Assembly: GCF_022568815.1 (NCBI RefSeq)
Contig: NZ_JAKZHX010000006.1
Coordinates: forward strand, 186,001 to 250,000
DNA length: 64,000 nt
From: Undibacterium paludis
Lineage (GTDB): Bacteria; Pseudomonadota; Gammaproteobacteria; Burkholderiales; Burkholderiaceae_D
Reading direction: 5' to 3'
Made by a program: the position numbers and the translations under genes. Below the pieces are notes generated by a model. The model was not told where the DNA came from and did not search any database. It saw only the letters and a program-made list of their open reading frames with translations. Positions 34,231 to 41,857 of this stretch are shown here, piece after piece (position 1 is the stretch's first letter; every line of letters starts with the position of its first letter).

Positions 34231-35844
34231 ATGTCAAAACCTCTGTTGATCGCTAAAAACACCGAATTAGACCTGAATTTATTGTCTGATTGGGCCAATC
34301 GCCATGGTTGTATCACTGGTGCCACAGGGACAGGCAAGACCGTCACCCTGCAAACCCTGGCCCAGGCTTTTTCCGATATTGGCGTGCCTGTGTTCATGGC
34401 CGACGTCAAAGGTGACCTGTCTGGCATGGCCAAGGCAGGCAGCGCCACCAGCAAGATGCAGCAAAGGCTGCAAGCCCTGCAGCTGGATCAACCCAAATGG
34501 CAGGCCTGCCCGGTCACATTCTGGGATGTATTTGGCAAGCAGGGGCACCCGGTGCGCGCCACGGTTTCTGATCTTGGGCCCTTGCTACTGGGCCGCATGC
34601 TGAATCTCAATGATACCCAGGAAGGTGTCCTGCAACTGGCTTTCAAGATCGCCGACGATCATGGCCTGTTGCTGCTTGATACCAAGGATTTGCGCGCCAT
34701 GCTGCAATACCTGGCCGAGAATGCGTCTGAATTCCAGACTGAGTACGGCAATATTTCCGCCGCCAGCGTCGGTGCCATACAGCGTTCGCTGCTGACTATC
34801 TCAGAGCAGGGCGGCGAGCAATTCTTTGGCGAGCCCATGCTGAACCTCGATGACATGATGCAGACTGATGGCGATGGCCGTGGTTTTGTGAACATCCTGG
34901 CGGCAGATCAGTTGTTGCAGTCGCCAAGGCTGTATTCAACCTTTCTGCTGTGGATGTTGTCGGAGTTGTATGAACACCTGCCTGAAGTCGGTGATGTTGA
35001 TCAACCCAAGATGGTGTTTTTCTTCGATGAAGCCCATTTGCTGTTTGATGAAGCACCCAAGGTCTTGCTGCAAAAGATAGAGCAGGTAGTACGTTTGATA
35101 CGCTCCAAAGGCGTGGGTGTGTATTTTGTCACGCAAAACCCGCTCGATATTCCTGACACGGTATTGGGGCAGCTAGGCAACCGTGTGCAGCATGCCTTGC
35201 GCGCTTATACGCCCAGGGATCAAAAGGCGGTACAGGCTGCGGCAGAAACTTTCCGCCCTAATCCCGAGCTGGATACCGCGGCAGTGATCGCCGAACTTGG
35301 TGTCGGTGAAGCACTGATTTCTTTTCTTGATGATAATGGCAGGCCAAACATCGTGCAACGTGCACTGATTGTGCCTCCATCTTCGCAGATAGGGGCAATA
35401 TCAGCAGATGAGCGCCAGCAGGTCATGCAAACTTCCATCGTTGCCGGCGTCTATGAAAAACAGATAGACCGCGAGTCTGCCTATGAAAAATTGACAGGTC
35501 GTGTGGCCGCGCGTGCTGCTGACAAGGAGGCGGTGCCTCAGAAAGGTAGCCGGGATGAGGCATCTGTTGCAGACAGCAATGCCTGGGGCAATGCGCCTGC
35601 TGCTGCCGGCCCGGCCATATCTGGCCGCCCTGCTGCCAGGCCGCAAGCTGCAGAGCCACAGGAAAGCAGCAGTGGTGTTGGCGATACGCTCAAGAGCGTA
35701 TTTGGTAATCTGCTGGGCGGCGGCGGTTTGCGACGCAAGGACAATGTCGTCGAAACCATGATCAAATCGACGGTCAGGACCATGGGTTCCCAGGTCGGGC
35801 GCGAAATAATTCGAGGGGTATTAGGGTCCATCCTGAAAAAGTGA
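34231..35844 (+). CDS. HerA-like ATPase of the DUF853 (YjgR) family
   Basis: A 537-residue cytoplasmic ATPase. The RecA-like core has Walker [17 protein letters not shown] (about 29-44) and Walker [13 protein letters not shown], with an arginine-rich segment [19 protein letters not shown] later. C-terminal residues about 415-500 are a low-complexity Ala/Pro/Gln/Gly linker that leads to a short hydrophobic and basic end. The family is widespread but has no established function; DNA translocation is inferred from HerA similarity. It faces away from yebC across a 130-bp spacer. Confidence 0.88.
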   Translation: MSKPLLIAKNTELDLNLLSDWANRHGCITGATGTGKTVTLQTLAQAFSDIGVPVFMADVKGDLSGMAKAGSATSKMQQRLQALQLDQPKWQACPVTFWDVFGKQGHPVRATVSDLGPLLLGRMLNLNDTQEGVLQLAFKIADDHGLLLLDTKDLRAMLQYLAENASEFQTEYGNISAASVGAIQRSLLTISEQGGEQFFGEPMLNLDDMMQTDGDGRGFVNILAADQLLQSPRLYSTFLLWMLSELYEHLPEVGDVDQPKMVFFFDEAHLLFDEAPKVLLQKIEQVVRLIRSKGVGVYFVTQNPLDIPDTVLGQLGNRVQHALRAYTPRDQKAVQAAAETFRPNPELDTAAVIAELGVGEALISFLDDNGRPNIVQRALIVPPSSQIGAISADERQQVMQTSIVAGVYEKQIDRESAYEKLTGRVAARAADKEAVPQKGSRDEASVADSNAWGNAPAAAGPAISGRPAARPQAAEPQESSSGVGDTLKSVFGNLLGGGGLRRKDNVVETMIKSTVRTMGSQVGREIIRGVLGSILKK

Positions 35845-35921
35845 GGCTGCTAGCACCAGATTGACCAGATTGAATGGCTTGCCTTCTGGAAATGGTGCGT
35901 ACAGCCTCTGTCTGAGGCAAA

Positions 35922-36089
35922 TTATTCCTGTTCGGGGTTGTTGTTGACCAGGCGCCTGAAGATGCTGTTGAGTGAGCTTTCATCCTGTTTGGGCGATGTT
36001 GGATTTACTTGTCTTTGCGGCATTTCCGGCATCGCACGTTTAGGGCGAAGTACGGGCTGATCGACGTATTGTGAGCGTGGCGTGTACAT
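35922..36089 (-). CDS. Small basic hypothetical protein
   Basis: A 55-residue frame from ATG 36089, with AGGAGAAAAGCAC directly before it, a strong ribosome site. The sequence is basic and proline-rich in its first half (YTPRSQYVDQPVLRPKRAMP) and ends with SSLNSIFRRLVNNNPEQE. I do not recognise a family. The good ribosome site and a length unlikely to be random support a real gene; its function is unknown. It is convergent with the HerA-like gene and faces away from the EamA gene. Confidence 0.55.
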   Translation of the reverse strand: MYTPRSQYVDQPVLRPKRAMPEMPQRQVNPTSPKQDESSLNSIFRRLVNNNPEQE

Positions 36090-36212
36090 GTGCTTTTCTC
36101 CTGCGATGTGGTCCATGGAAATAAGTGTAATAAAACAGGCATTGTTTGAAAGTTACGCAAAGTCAAATTTGGCAACTAAATGTCAAATTTCTTGTGAAAG
36201 AATGTTATTTAT

Positions 36213-36248
36213 TTTCCATGCGGAAATTATATTCTTTCCAAGTGGAAA
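36213..36248. promoter_or_regulatory. Tandem TTTCC-N4-GGAAA dyads upstream of the EamA gene
   Basis: Two copies of TTTCC-N4-GGAAA lie at 36213-36226 and 36235-36248, with centres 22 bp apart, about two helical turns. TATATT (36228-36233), a candidate -10, lies between them. Further upstream GTCAAATTT is repeated directly at 36162-36170 and 36182-36190. A pair of repressor sites controlling the transporter at 36305 is the likely reading. Confidence 0.5.
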
Positions 36249-36304
36249 TTTATGTATGAAATTGCGGATTTTGGCCATTTAACAATTGGCGCTTTTAGGG
36301 ATTT

Positions 36305-37216
36305 ATGCAGACAGAACAAACTACCCAGTCCTCACGCCGTCATTATCTGACGGGACTTGCCATTGCCTTGATTGGCGCAATCCTTTTCTCGACCAAGGCC
36401 ATCGTTGCCAAACTGATTTATCGCTACAACGTCGATGCGGTGACCCTGATCTGTTTTCGCATGGCCTTTTCCCTGCCCATTTTTGCTTCAATTGCTGTAT
36501 GGCAAATGCACAAGGCTGGCAGCCTCGGCAAGGCTGACCGTTGGCGCCTGGTGGTTCTGGGGCTGGTCGGCTATTACCTGTCCTCTTTCCTGGATTTTCT
36601 TGGTCTGCAATATATTAGTGCAGGGCTCGAACGCCTGATCCTGTTCCTGACACCGTCCTTCGTCTTGCTGATATCCGCCTTCTTTCTCAAGCGCGCAGTC
36701 AGCATGCTTGAGTGGACGGCCTTGCTGGTGTCTTACCTGGGCATAGTCTTGGTGTTTTTCCATGACCTTAAACTGGGTGGGGATTATGTGCTTCTAGGCT
36801 CTGCCCTGGTGCTGGGGGCTGCAATCTCTTACGCTATTTACCTGATACAGTCGGGGCAATTGGTGCAAAGACTGGGCTCCTTGCGTTTGGTGTCCTATGC
36901 CATGTGTGTCTCGAGTGCAGCCTGTATAGCTCAGTTTTTTATTTTGCGTCCCGCCTCCGCGCTGGTACAGCCACTTGCGGTATATTCTTTGTCCCTGGTC
37001 AATGCCATCATGTGTACGGTTTTGCCGGTATTCATGACCATGGTAGCGGTCAAGCGCATAGGAGCGGCCACCGCTTCACAGGCTGGTATGATAGGTCCGG
37101 TCTCCACCTTGTTTCTGGGAGCATATTTTTTAGGTGAACCGATTACCAGCTGGCAAATGGCCGGTACCGTGCTGGTCATGGGGGGCATGTATTTGCTATC
37201 TGTAAAAAAGGCTTAA
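36305..37216 (+). CDS. EamA/DMT-family membrane transporter
   Basis: Inner-membrane permease of 303 residues with ten hydrophobic segments arranged as two five-helix EamA repeats (GLAIALIGAILFSTKAIVAK in the first; ALVLGAAISYAIYLIQSGQ opening the second). Family members export amino acids, purines or other metabolites, or are involved in uptake; the substrate cannot be predicted. The ATG lies downstream of a pair of dyads that look like operators, so expression is probably conditional. The next gene starts 33 bp later. Confidence 0.88.
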   Translation: MQTEQTTQSSRRHYLTGLAIALIGAILFSTKAIVAKLIYRYNVDAVTLICFRMAFSLPIFASIAVWQMHKAGSLGKADRWRLVVLGLVGYYLSSFLDFLGLQYISAGLERLILFLTPSFVLLISAFFLKRAVSMLEWTALLVSYLGIVLVFFHDLKLGGDYVLLGSALVLGAAISYAIYLIQSGQLVQRLGSLRLVSYAMCVSSAACIAQFFILRPASALVQPLAVYSLSLVNAIMCTVLPVFMTMVAVKRIGAATASQAGMIGPVSTLFLGAYFLGEPITSWQMAGTVLVMGGMYLLSVKKA

Positions 37217-37249
37217 GTGCAATGCGAATCAAAGTCACTGGAGGATTAA

Positions 37250-38224
37250 ATGGTCAAGGCAATCCGTATTAATCAGACCGGCGGACCAGAAGTCATGGAG
37301 TTCGTTGATGTGGAACTGGGGCAGCCAGGCGTCAATGAGGTCCTGGTGCGCCATAAAGCTTGTGGTCTGAACTTTATCGATGTGTATTTCCGCACGGGCC
37401 TATATCCCCAGCCTTTGCCTGCCGGCCTGGGTATGGAAGGTGCTGGCATAGTCGAAGCTGTTGGTCCCGGCGTCAGTCATTTCAAGCCTGGCGACCGGGT
37501 TGCCTATGCGGGCAGGCCTAACGGCGCCTATGCGGAAGCACGCATCATGCCGACAGACAATCTGGTGCGTCTGCCTGACAGCATCAGTTTTGAAACAGCA
37601 GCAGCGATGATGTTGCAGGGATTGACGGTGCAATACCTGTTTCATCGCACCTTTCCCCTGCAAGGTGGTGAAACCATCCTGTTCCATGCCGCAGCGGGCG
37701 GGGTGGGCCTGATCGCCTGCCAATGGGCACGCGCTATCGGTGTCACCATGATAGGCACTGTAGGGTCGGACGAAAAAGCCGAGTTGGCCAGAGCGCATGG
37801 CTGCGCCCACGTCATCAATTACAACACAGAAAATTTTGTTCAGAGGGTTCGCGAAATTACGGATGGAAAAGGGGTGCCGGTCGTTTATGATTCCATAGGG
37901 AAAGATACCTTCATCCCTTCACTCGACTGCCTGTCCCCTTTGGGTATGATGGTCAGCTTTGGGAATGCATCCGGCCCGGTGCCAACGTTCAGCCTGGGTG
38001 AGCTGGCTTCACGTGGTTCCCTGTTCATTACCCGGCCAAGTCTGATGAGTTATACCGCCAAGCGCGATGATCTGGAGCAAATGGCTGCACAATTGTTTTC
38101 TATGGTAGAGAGCGGCAAGGTTAAAATAGACATACGCCAGCGTTACGCCTTGAGCGAGGTTGCTCAGGCGCATCGTGATCTGGAAGCCCGAAAAACAACA
38201 GGCTCCACTATATTGATACCTTAA
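37250..38224 (+). CDS. Zinc-independent NADPH:quinone oxidoreductase
   Basis: Medium-chain dehydrogenase of 324 residues, quinone reductase type. The N-terminal GroES-like domain contains HKACGLNFIDVYFRTGLYP, the quinone oxidoreductase pattern that lacks zinc ligands. The NADPH fold has AAAGGVGLIACQWARAIG. GGAGG eight bases before the ATG is a strong ribosome site. The closest named relatives are QorA proteins, but substrate choice in this family is broad, so I give no symbol. The TAA stop overlaps the ATG of a small membrane protein (TAATG). Confidence 0.9.
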   Translation: MVKAIRINQTGGPEVMEFVDVELGQPGVNEVLVRHKACGLNFIDVYFRTGLYPQPLPAGLGMEGAGIVEAVGPGVSHFKPGDRVAYAGRPNGAYAEARIMPTDNLVRLPDSISFETAAAMMLQGLTVQYLFHRTFPLQGGETILFHAAAGGVGLIACQWARAIGVTMIGTVGSDEKAELARAHGCAHVINYNTENFVQRVREITDGKGVPVVYDSIGKDTFIPSLDCLSPLGMMVSFGNASGPVPTFSLGELASRGSLFITRPSLMSYTAKRDDLEQMAAQLFSMVESGKVKIDIRQRYALSEVAQAHRDLEARKTTGSTILIP

Positions 38225-38385
38225 TGCAAGATAATATGACTGATGTGACACCACCGATCAAAAACAATGCCGCAGAGAAACAAAATGGCAGTCCCAAATT
38301 TGGGCGACTGCTTGTGGTACTGATTTTTGCAGTTATGCTGATAGTAGTGATTACCCTTGCTTCGGAGGCTTACTATACTAATTAA
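38224..38385 (+). CDS. 53-residue single-span membrane protein coupled to the quinone reductase
   Basis: A short gene that starts at the last base of the quinone-reductase stop (TAATG). Residues 1-28 are polar (QDNMTDVTPPIKNNAAEKQN and on); residues about 29-46 form one hydrophobic span (LLVVLIFAVMLIVVITLA), ending SEAYYTN. The layout predicts an N-in membrane peptide. Translational coupling to the enzyme gene and a stem-loop terminator at 38416 after the stop both argue that it is real. No family is recognised. It might anchor or modulate the neighbouring enzyme, as inference. Confidence 0.65.
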   Translation: MQDNMTDVTPPIKNNAAEKQNGSPKFGRLLVVLIFAVMLIVVITLASEAYYTN

Positions 38386-38415
38386 TAGTTGACTGGTATC
38401 GCATTCGCATTGATT

Positions 38416-38443
38416 TGACGAAGCAAGTCTGCTTGCTTCGTCA
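38416..38443 (+). terminator. Stem-loop terminator after the small membrane protein
   Basis: A 12-bp perfect stem, GACGAAGCAAG with its complement plus one flanking T-A pair, around the loop TCTG; the following sequence is only moderately T-rich. A second short hairpin (TTTGCCC/GGGCAAA) follows at 38476-38493. Confidence 0.6.
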
Positions 38444-38550
38444 TTTCAGTTTTGCGGGTGCCGGTGTTGCACAAGTTTGCCCCTCCGGGCAAAACACGAT
38501 TTTCAACAATCTTGGTTTTGTTAACATATTGATCACAATAACAAAGAGCG

Positions 38551-40803
38551 ATGGACACCATTCCACTACAGAACGCCAAGACGAGTGAATTTTCAAGCTC
38601 AAGTCGCCTGCTGATTTTGCAGAGCCTGGTGCCGATTGCGACCAATCTGGTGTCTTCACAGATTGAGGCTTTTACTGGACGCCTGACTGAGGCTTTGTTC
38701 CAGTTATCAGACCAGACAGTCAGGCCGGAAGAGGTTGCCGTCAGTTTCCAGGCTTACCAGCAACTGAAACGCAATGGCACGACTTTTTATCGCCTGGTAG
38801 CTGGCCAGGTCAATGCCGCCTTGGCAAAAGAAGTCAGCGTCGTCAATACGCGCAAGCGTAGCAAAGTTGATGAGGGGAAGCAGGACTTCTCTCTGGTCAG
38901 TTTTGAAGAGATGGAAAGCAAGGTACTTAGCCGAAATCTCAGTCAATCGCTGGAAGTCAATAATGCCGAGCTATTGGTTGCCCTCAATACACGTATAGGT
39001 CACGTGTTGCGTCGTACGCCGATCAGCGTTTCACAAAACCCTTTTCGCCCGGAACTGTTTGTCAAAGCCGTTCATCAGGCCTGGATGGAGCTCGAGCCCA
39101 ACCCGGAAACCCATCACCTGATACTCAGGCTGCTGCGGCCAGAGTTGTTCCTGCAACTCGGCGCAATTTATCGTGAACTGAACCAGGCTCTCGTTGAACG
39201 TGGGATATTGCCTGATATTAATGACGGTTATCGCAACAAGCAAAGAAAAAGCATGATGACCCGTTCTGATGATATCAGTGACCGCGACCCCTATCTGGAA
39301 ACCAAGCTGCGCAATATTTTCTCAGGCAATGCCACGCCGTCGACCTTTAGTAATACTGTCCCTGGCGGCCCTGGTGGTCAGGGTAGTTCTGGGGGCGGTG
39401 GTGAAACAGGGGGCGGCGGCGGTGGATACGGCAGCAGTGGCGGGTTCCCGGGCGGTGAGGGAATACCCTTTAGCGGTGGTGGTTCTGGCGTTGGGCAGTC
39501 AGGCGGTAATGCACCGGATATGGTTACCATAGATCGCCAGTTCTTTGACTACTTGACCAGCGTACAAAGAAATTTCTCCAGCAGTGGCCCCATGCCCACG
39601 GATACGGCACACCTGAGACAACTGTCGCAGCAACCCAATGCCGAAGGTCTGACCCATATAGATCAGAGCACGATAGAACTGCTGGCGCGTATCTTTGATT
39701 ATGTATTCAATGACTCCAGCATTCCTTCTGACATCAAGAGTCTGATCAGTCAGTTGCAAATACCCACCTTGAAGGTCGCTTTGCTGGACAAGGATTTCTT
39801 TTTCAAGGAAACCCATCCGGCGCGGGTATTGATAGACACTTTGGCCAAATCGAGTGTTCTGATCAACAGTGATACAACCACGGAAGATCCTCTCTATCAA
39901 ATGATAGAAGGCATAGTTGAAAGGGTGCAGCAGGATTTTGACCAGCAGATCGAGCTTTTTTCTGATGTGGTTGCTGACCTCGAAGCTTTCCTGAAAGAAG
40001 AGGAGCAACAGACCGAAGTCGCCATCAGCGAGCCGGTGGCGGTTGCCCTTAAGCAAGAGAAAATGCGCCTGGCGCGTGAATTTGCTGAAAACGATGTCGC
40101 GATCCGTGTAGAAACCGGCGAAGTTGCCGGCTTTCTTGAAGTTTTCCTGAAAGAGCAGTGGATACGGATTTTGACGATTGCACATAACGTCAAGGAAGAA
40201 AAACCCAACGCCCTCGAAAATGCTCTGAGGACGATGGATGACCTGATCTGGAGTCTCAAACCCAAGAATAGTGCCGAGGAGCGCAAGGAGCTGGTCAGCA
40301 AGTTACCTGCCATGCTGTCTTTGCTCAATGCCTGGCTCAATGCGATCAAATGGGATGAGCCTGACCGCGTCCTGTTTTTCTCCAAGCTGGCAGAGCGCCA
40401 TGCCGCCATTGCCCGCGCACCGCTGGAATTTTCACCCAGGCGTCAGCTGGAAATTGCCGTCAATATCGCTCAGAGAGCGAGTGAAAAACGCCTGAACCGT
40501 CATGTGCAGGACCAGATAGAGCAGCCAGTCGATGAATGGGCGCGCGTCATAGAAACCTTGGAGCGTGGTGTCTGGATAGACTTTACCCGCCCCAATGGGA
40601 TGACAACCCGCTTCAAACTGGCCTGGGTCAGCCCCAAACGGACACGCTATATCTTCACCAATCGGCAGGGGCATGATGCTTTTTCAGTTTCCAGTGAAGA
40701 GCTAATTACCCAGTTCCGCGAGGGCAATGCGATCCAGATCGTTGCCGAGTCCGTGGTAGACCGCGCCCTGGTAGAAGCATTGCGCGATCCTCCGGCTGCG
40801 TGA
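38551..40803 (+). CDS. DUF1631 family protein with a glycine-rich insert
   Basis: A 750-residue predicted cytoplasmic protein of the betaproteobacterial and gammaproteobacterial DUF1631 family. The N-terminal helical part covers about 1-250; residues about 271-320 are an unusual Gly/Ser-rich insert; a long helical region follows (about 340-670). The end (FTRPNGMTTRFKLAWVSPKR, then YIFTNRQGHDAFSVSSEEL) resembles a PilZ-like beta-barrel, as others have proposed for this family. No enzyme motif is visible. c-di-GMP binding is possible, but the canonical RxxxR pattern is not evident. Confidence 0.85.
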   Translation: MDTIPLQNAKTSEFSSSSRLLILQSLVPIATNLVSSQIEAFTGRLTEALFQLSDQTVRPEEVAVSFQAYQQLKRNGTTFYRLVAGQVNAALAKEVSVVNTRKRSKVDEGKQDFSLVSFEEMESKVLSRNLSQSLEVNNAELLVALNTRIGHVLRRTPISVSQNPFRPELFVKAVHQAWMELEPNPETHHLILRLLRPELFLQLGAIYRELNQALVERGILPDINDGYRNKQRKSMMTRSDDISDRDPYLETKLRNIFSGNATPSTFSNTVPGGPGGQGSSGGGGETGGGGGGYGSSGGFPGGEGIPFSGGGSGVGQSGGNAPDMVTIDRQFFDYLTSVQRNFSSSGPMPTDTAHLRQLSQQPNAEGLTHIDQSTIELLARIFDYVFNDSSIPSDIKSLISQLQIPTLKVALLDKDFFFKETHPARVLIDTLAKSSVLINSDTTTEDPLYQMIEGIVERVQQDFDQQIELFSDVVADLEAFLKEEEQQTEVAISEPVAVALKQEKMRLAREFAENDVAIRVETGEVAGFLEVFLKEQWIRILTIAHNVKEEKPNALENALRTMDDLIWSLKPKNSAEERKELVSKLPAMLSLLNAWLNAIKWDEPDRVLFFSKLAERHAAIARAPLEFSPRRQLEIAVNIAQRASEKRLNRHVQDQIEQPVDEWARVIETLERGVWIDFTRPNGMTTRFKLAWVSPKRTRYIFTNRQGHDAFSVSSEELITQFREGNAIQIVAESVVDRALVEALRDPPAA

Positions 40804-40830
40804 TGTTGCTTGAGAGGCGTATTAAGCTGT

Positions 40831-40868
40831 AAAAAAACGGCTGGCTTTACAAAGCCAGCCGTTTTTTT
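40831..40868. terminator. Bidirectional intrinsic terminator between convergent genes
   Basis: A perfect 18-bp inverted repeat (left arm 40831-40848, right arm 40851-40868) with an A7 run at one end and a T7 run at the other. It can end the DUF1631 transcript and the minus-strand lipoprotein transcript alike. Confidence 0.93.
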
Positions 40869-40883
40869 AGTGCGAATGCAGTG

Positions 40884-41516
40884 TCACTCTACTTTCAGCT
40901 CCACTTTGGTGGTGCTACCATTTTTACCCGGGAAGGCCTTCAGGGCACTGTCAATCAGGTAAGGAATATACAGGGAAATTTCAGGATTCAATTGTTCCGA
41001 ACTGACTTTGATATCAGCCAGTTTTTTGTTTGAACCGATTTCACTGATCTGTATTTCGAGCTGGTGCAGATAGGTGCTGCGCATGCTGACATCCATCCAG
41101 CCACGCGGATATCCAGGCCAGCCCCAATATCCCGGGTAATAGACATAATTGTGGCGATAAATCCCCCGGCTGAAGTGCAGACCCCAGTAACGGTCATAAA
41201 TGGACGGATACCATAAAGGAGAATATTGGACTTCCCTTAATGTGGTCGCATACTTCAGTTCGACTTTCAGTGCAGCCGACTGGCCAGCTGTGATTTCCTT
41301 CAAACCTATGCTATGCAGTCGGCTGCGCAGCATGTCTTCATAAACCTTATGTTCGGGATTGTTCTCTTGCCCTGGCGCACGTTCAAAGATATAGGTCTTA
41401 TCCTGTGTATTTGTGGGCCATTCGTGGAAAACACTGACCTGGCTGCTGAAGGTCGTTGCGCAACCGCTGAGCAGCAAGCTGCACGCCAGTGCAAGGATAA
41501 AAGCGAATTTTTTCAT
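40884..41516 (-). CDS. DUF4136-type outer-membrane lipoprotein
   Basis: A 210-residue lipoprotein from ATG 41516: signal peptide KKFAFILALACSLLLSGC with the lipobox LSGC (Cys at about 20). The mature part contains YIFERAPGQENN, LKVELKYATT and KLADIKVSSEQ segments that fit the DUF4136 family, and a Tyr/Trp/Gly-rich stretch (YYPGYWGWPGYPRGW). Function is unknown; these proteins are assumed to sit in the cell envelope. Upstream, GTAAC repeats 10 bp apart suggest control by a response regulator. Confidence 0.82.
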   Translation of the reverse strand: MKKFAFILALACSLLLSGCATTFSSQVSVFHEWPTNTQDKTYIFERAPGQENNPEHKVYEDMLRSRLHSIGLKEITAGQSAALKVELKYATTLREVQYSPLWYPSIYDRYWGLHFSRGIYRHNYVYYPGYWGWPGYPRGWMDVSMRSTYLHQLEIQISEIGSNKKLADIKVSSEQLNPEISLYIPYLIDSALKAFPGKNGSTTKVELKVE

Positions 41517-41857
41517 GATGCTACTCCGATGCTCCATATTGATACTCTTCATGATATGCATGATTACGCAAACTTGTTGTCTGGACTGTAACGTGTTGTA
41601 ACGATATTGTTACTGCTGTTGATGTCATTTGATATTTCTTCCTGGTTCAGTGTCCAAATATGATTTTTTGCATGACCCTGTCCTTCGATTGCTTTGACTG
41701 AAATCGTGTTTCAAACCAATTTAAGCCAATTTACCGCATTTAATACAGCTAATTGTCATGCTTTTGTGCTTGCAACGAAACTGCTTGGTAAAATGGTGGT
41801 CTTAACAAAGTCCATAAGACTTTGTCATTCAACTTATTTTCGCGAGATATTCCATCC
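41517..41857. other. Divergent intergenic region, lipoprotein gene and pepN
   Basis: 341 bp of AT-rich sequence with no supportable gene. It holds the GTAAC repeats on the lipoprotein side. On the pepN side it has a perfect 8-bp dyad ACAAAGTC-CATAA-GACTTTGT (41805-41825), which ends 32 bp before the pepN ATG and has no following T-run, so it is an operator or leader hairpin and not a terminator. Confidence 0.6.
41588..41613 (-). promoter_or_regulatory. GTAAC direct repeat plus inverted copy upstream of the lipoprotein gene
   Basis: GTAACG occurs at 41588-41593 and 41598-41603, exactly one helical turn apart, with the reverse copy GTTAC at 41609-41613. The arrangement resembles OmpR/CpxR-class response-regulator boxes. 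It lies 72-97 bp before the ATG at 41516. Confidence 0.4.

Noticed and set aside
39358..39520. GGC/GGT-rich repeats as a possible CRISPR or tandem array
   Set aside because: They are in frame in DUF1631 and encode a Gly/Ser linker; there is no regular repeat-spacer pattern.
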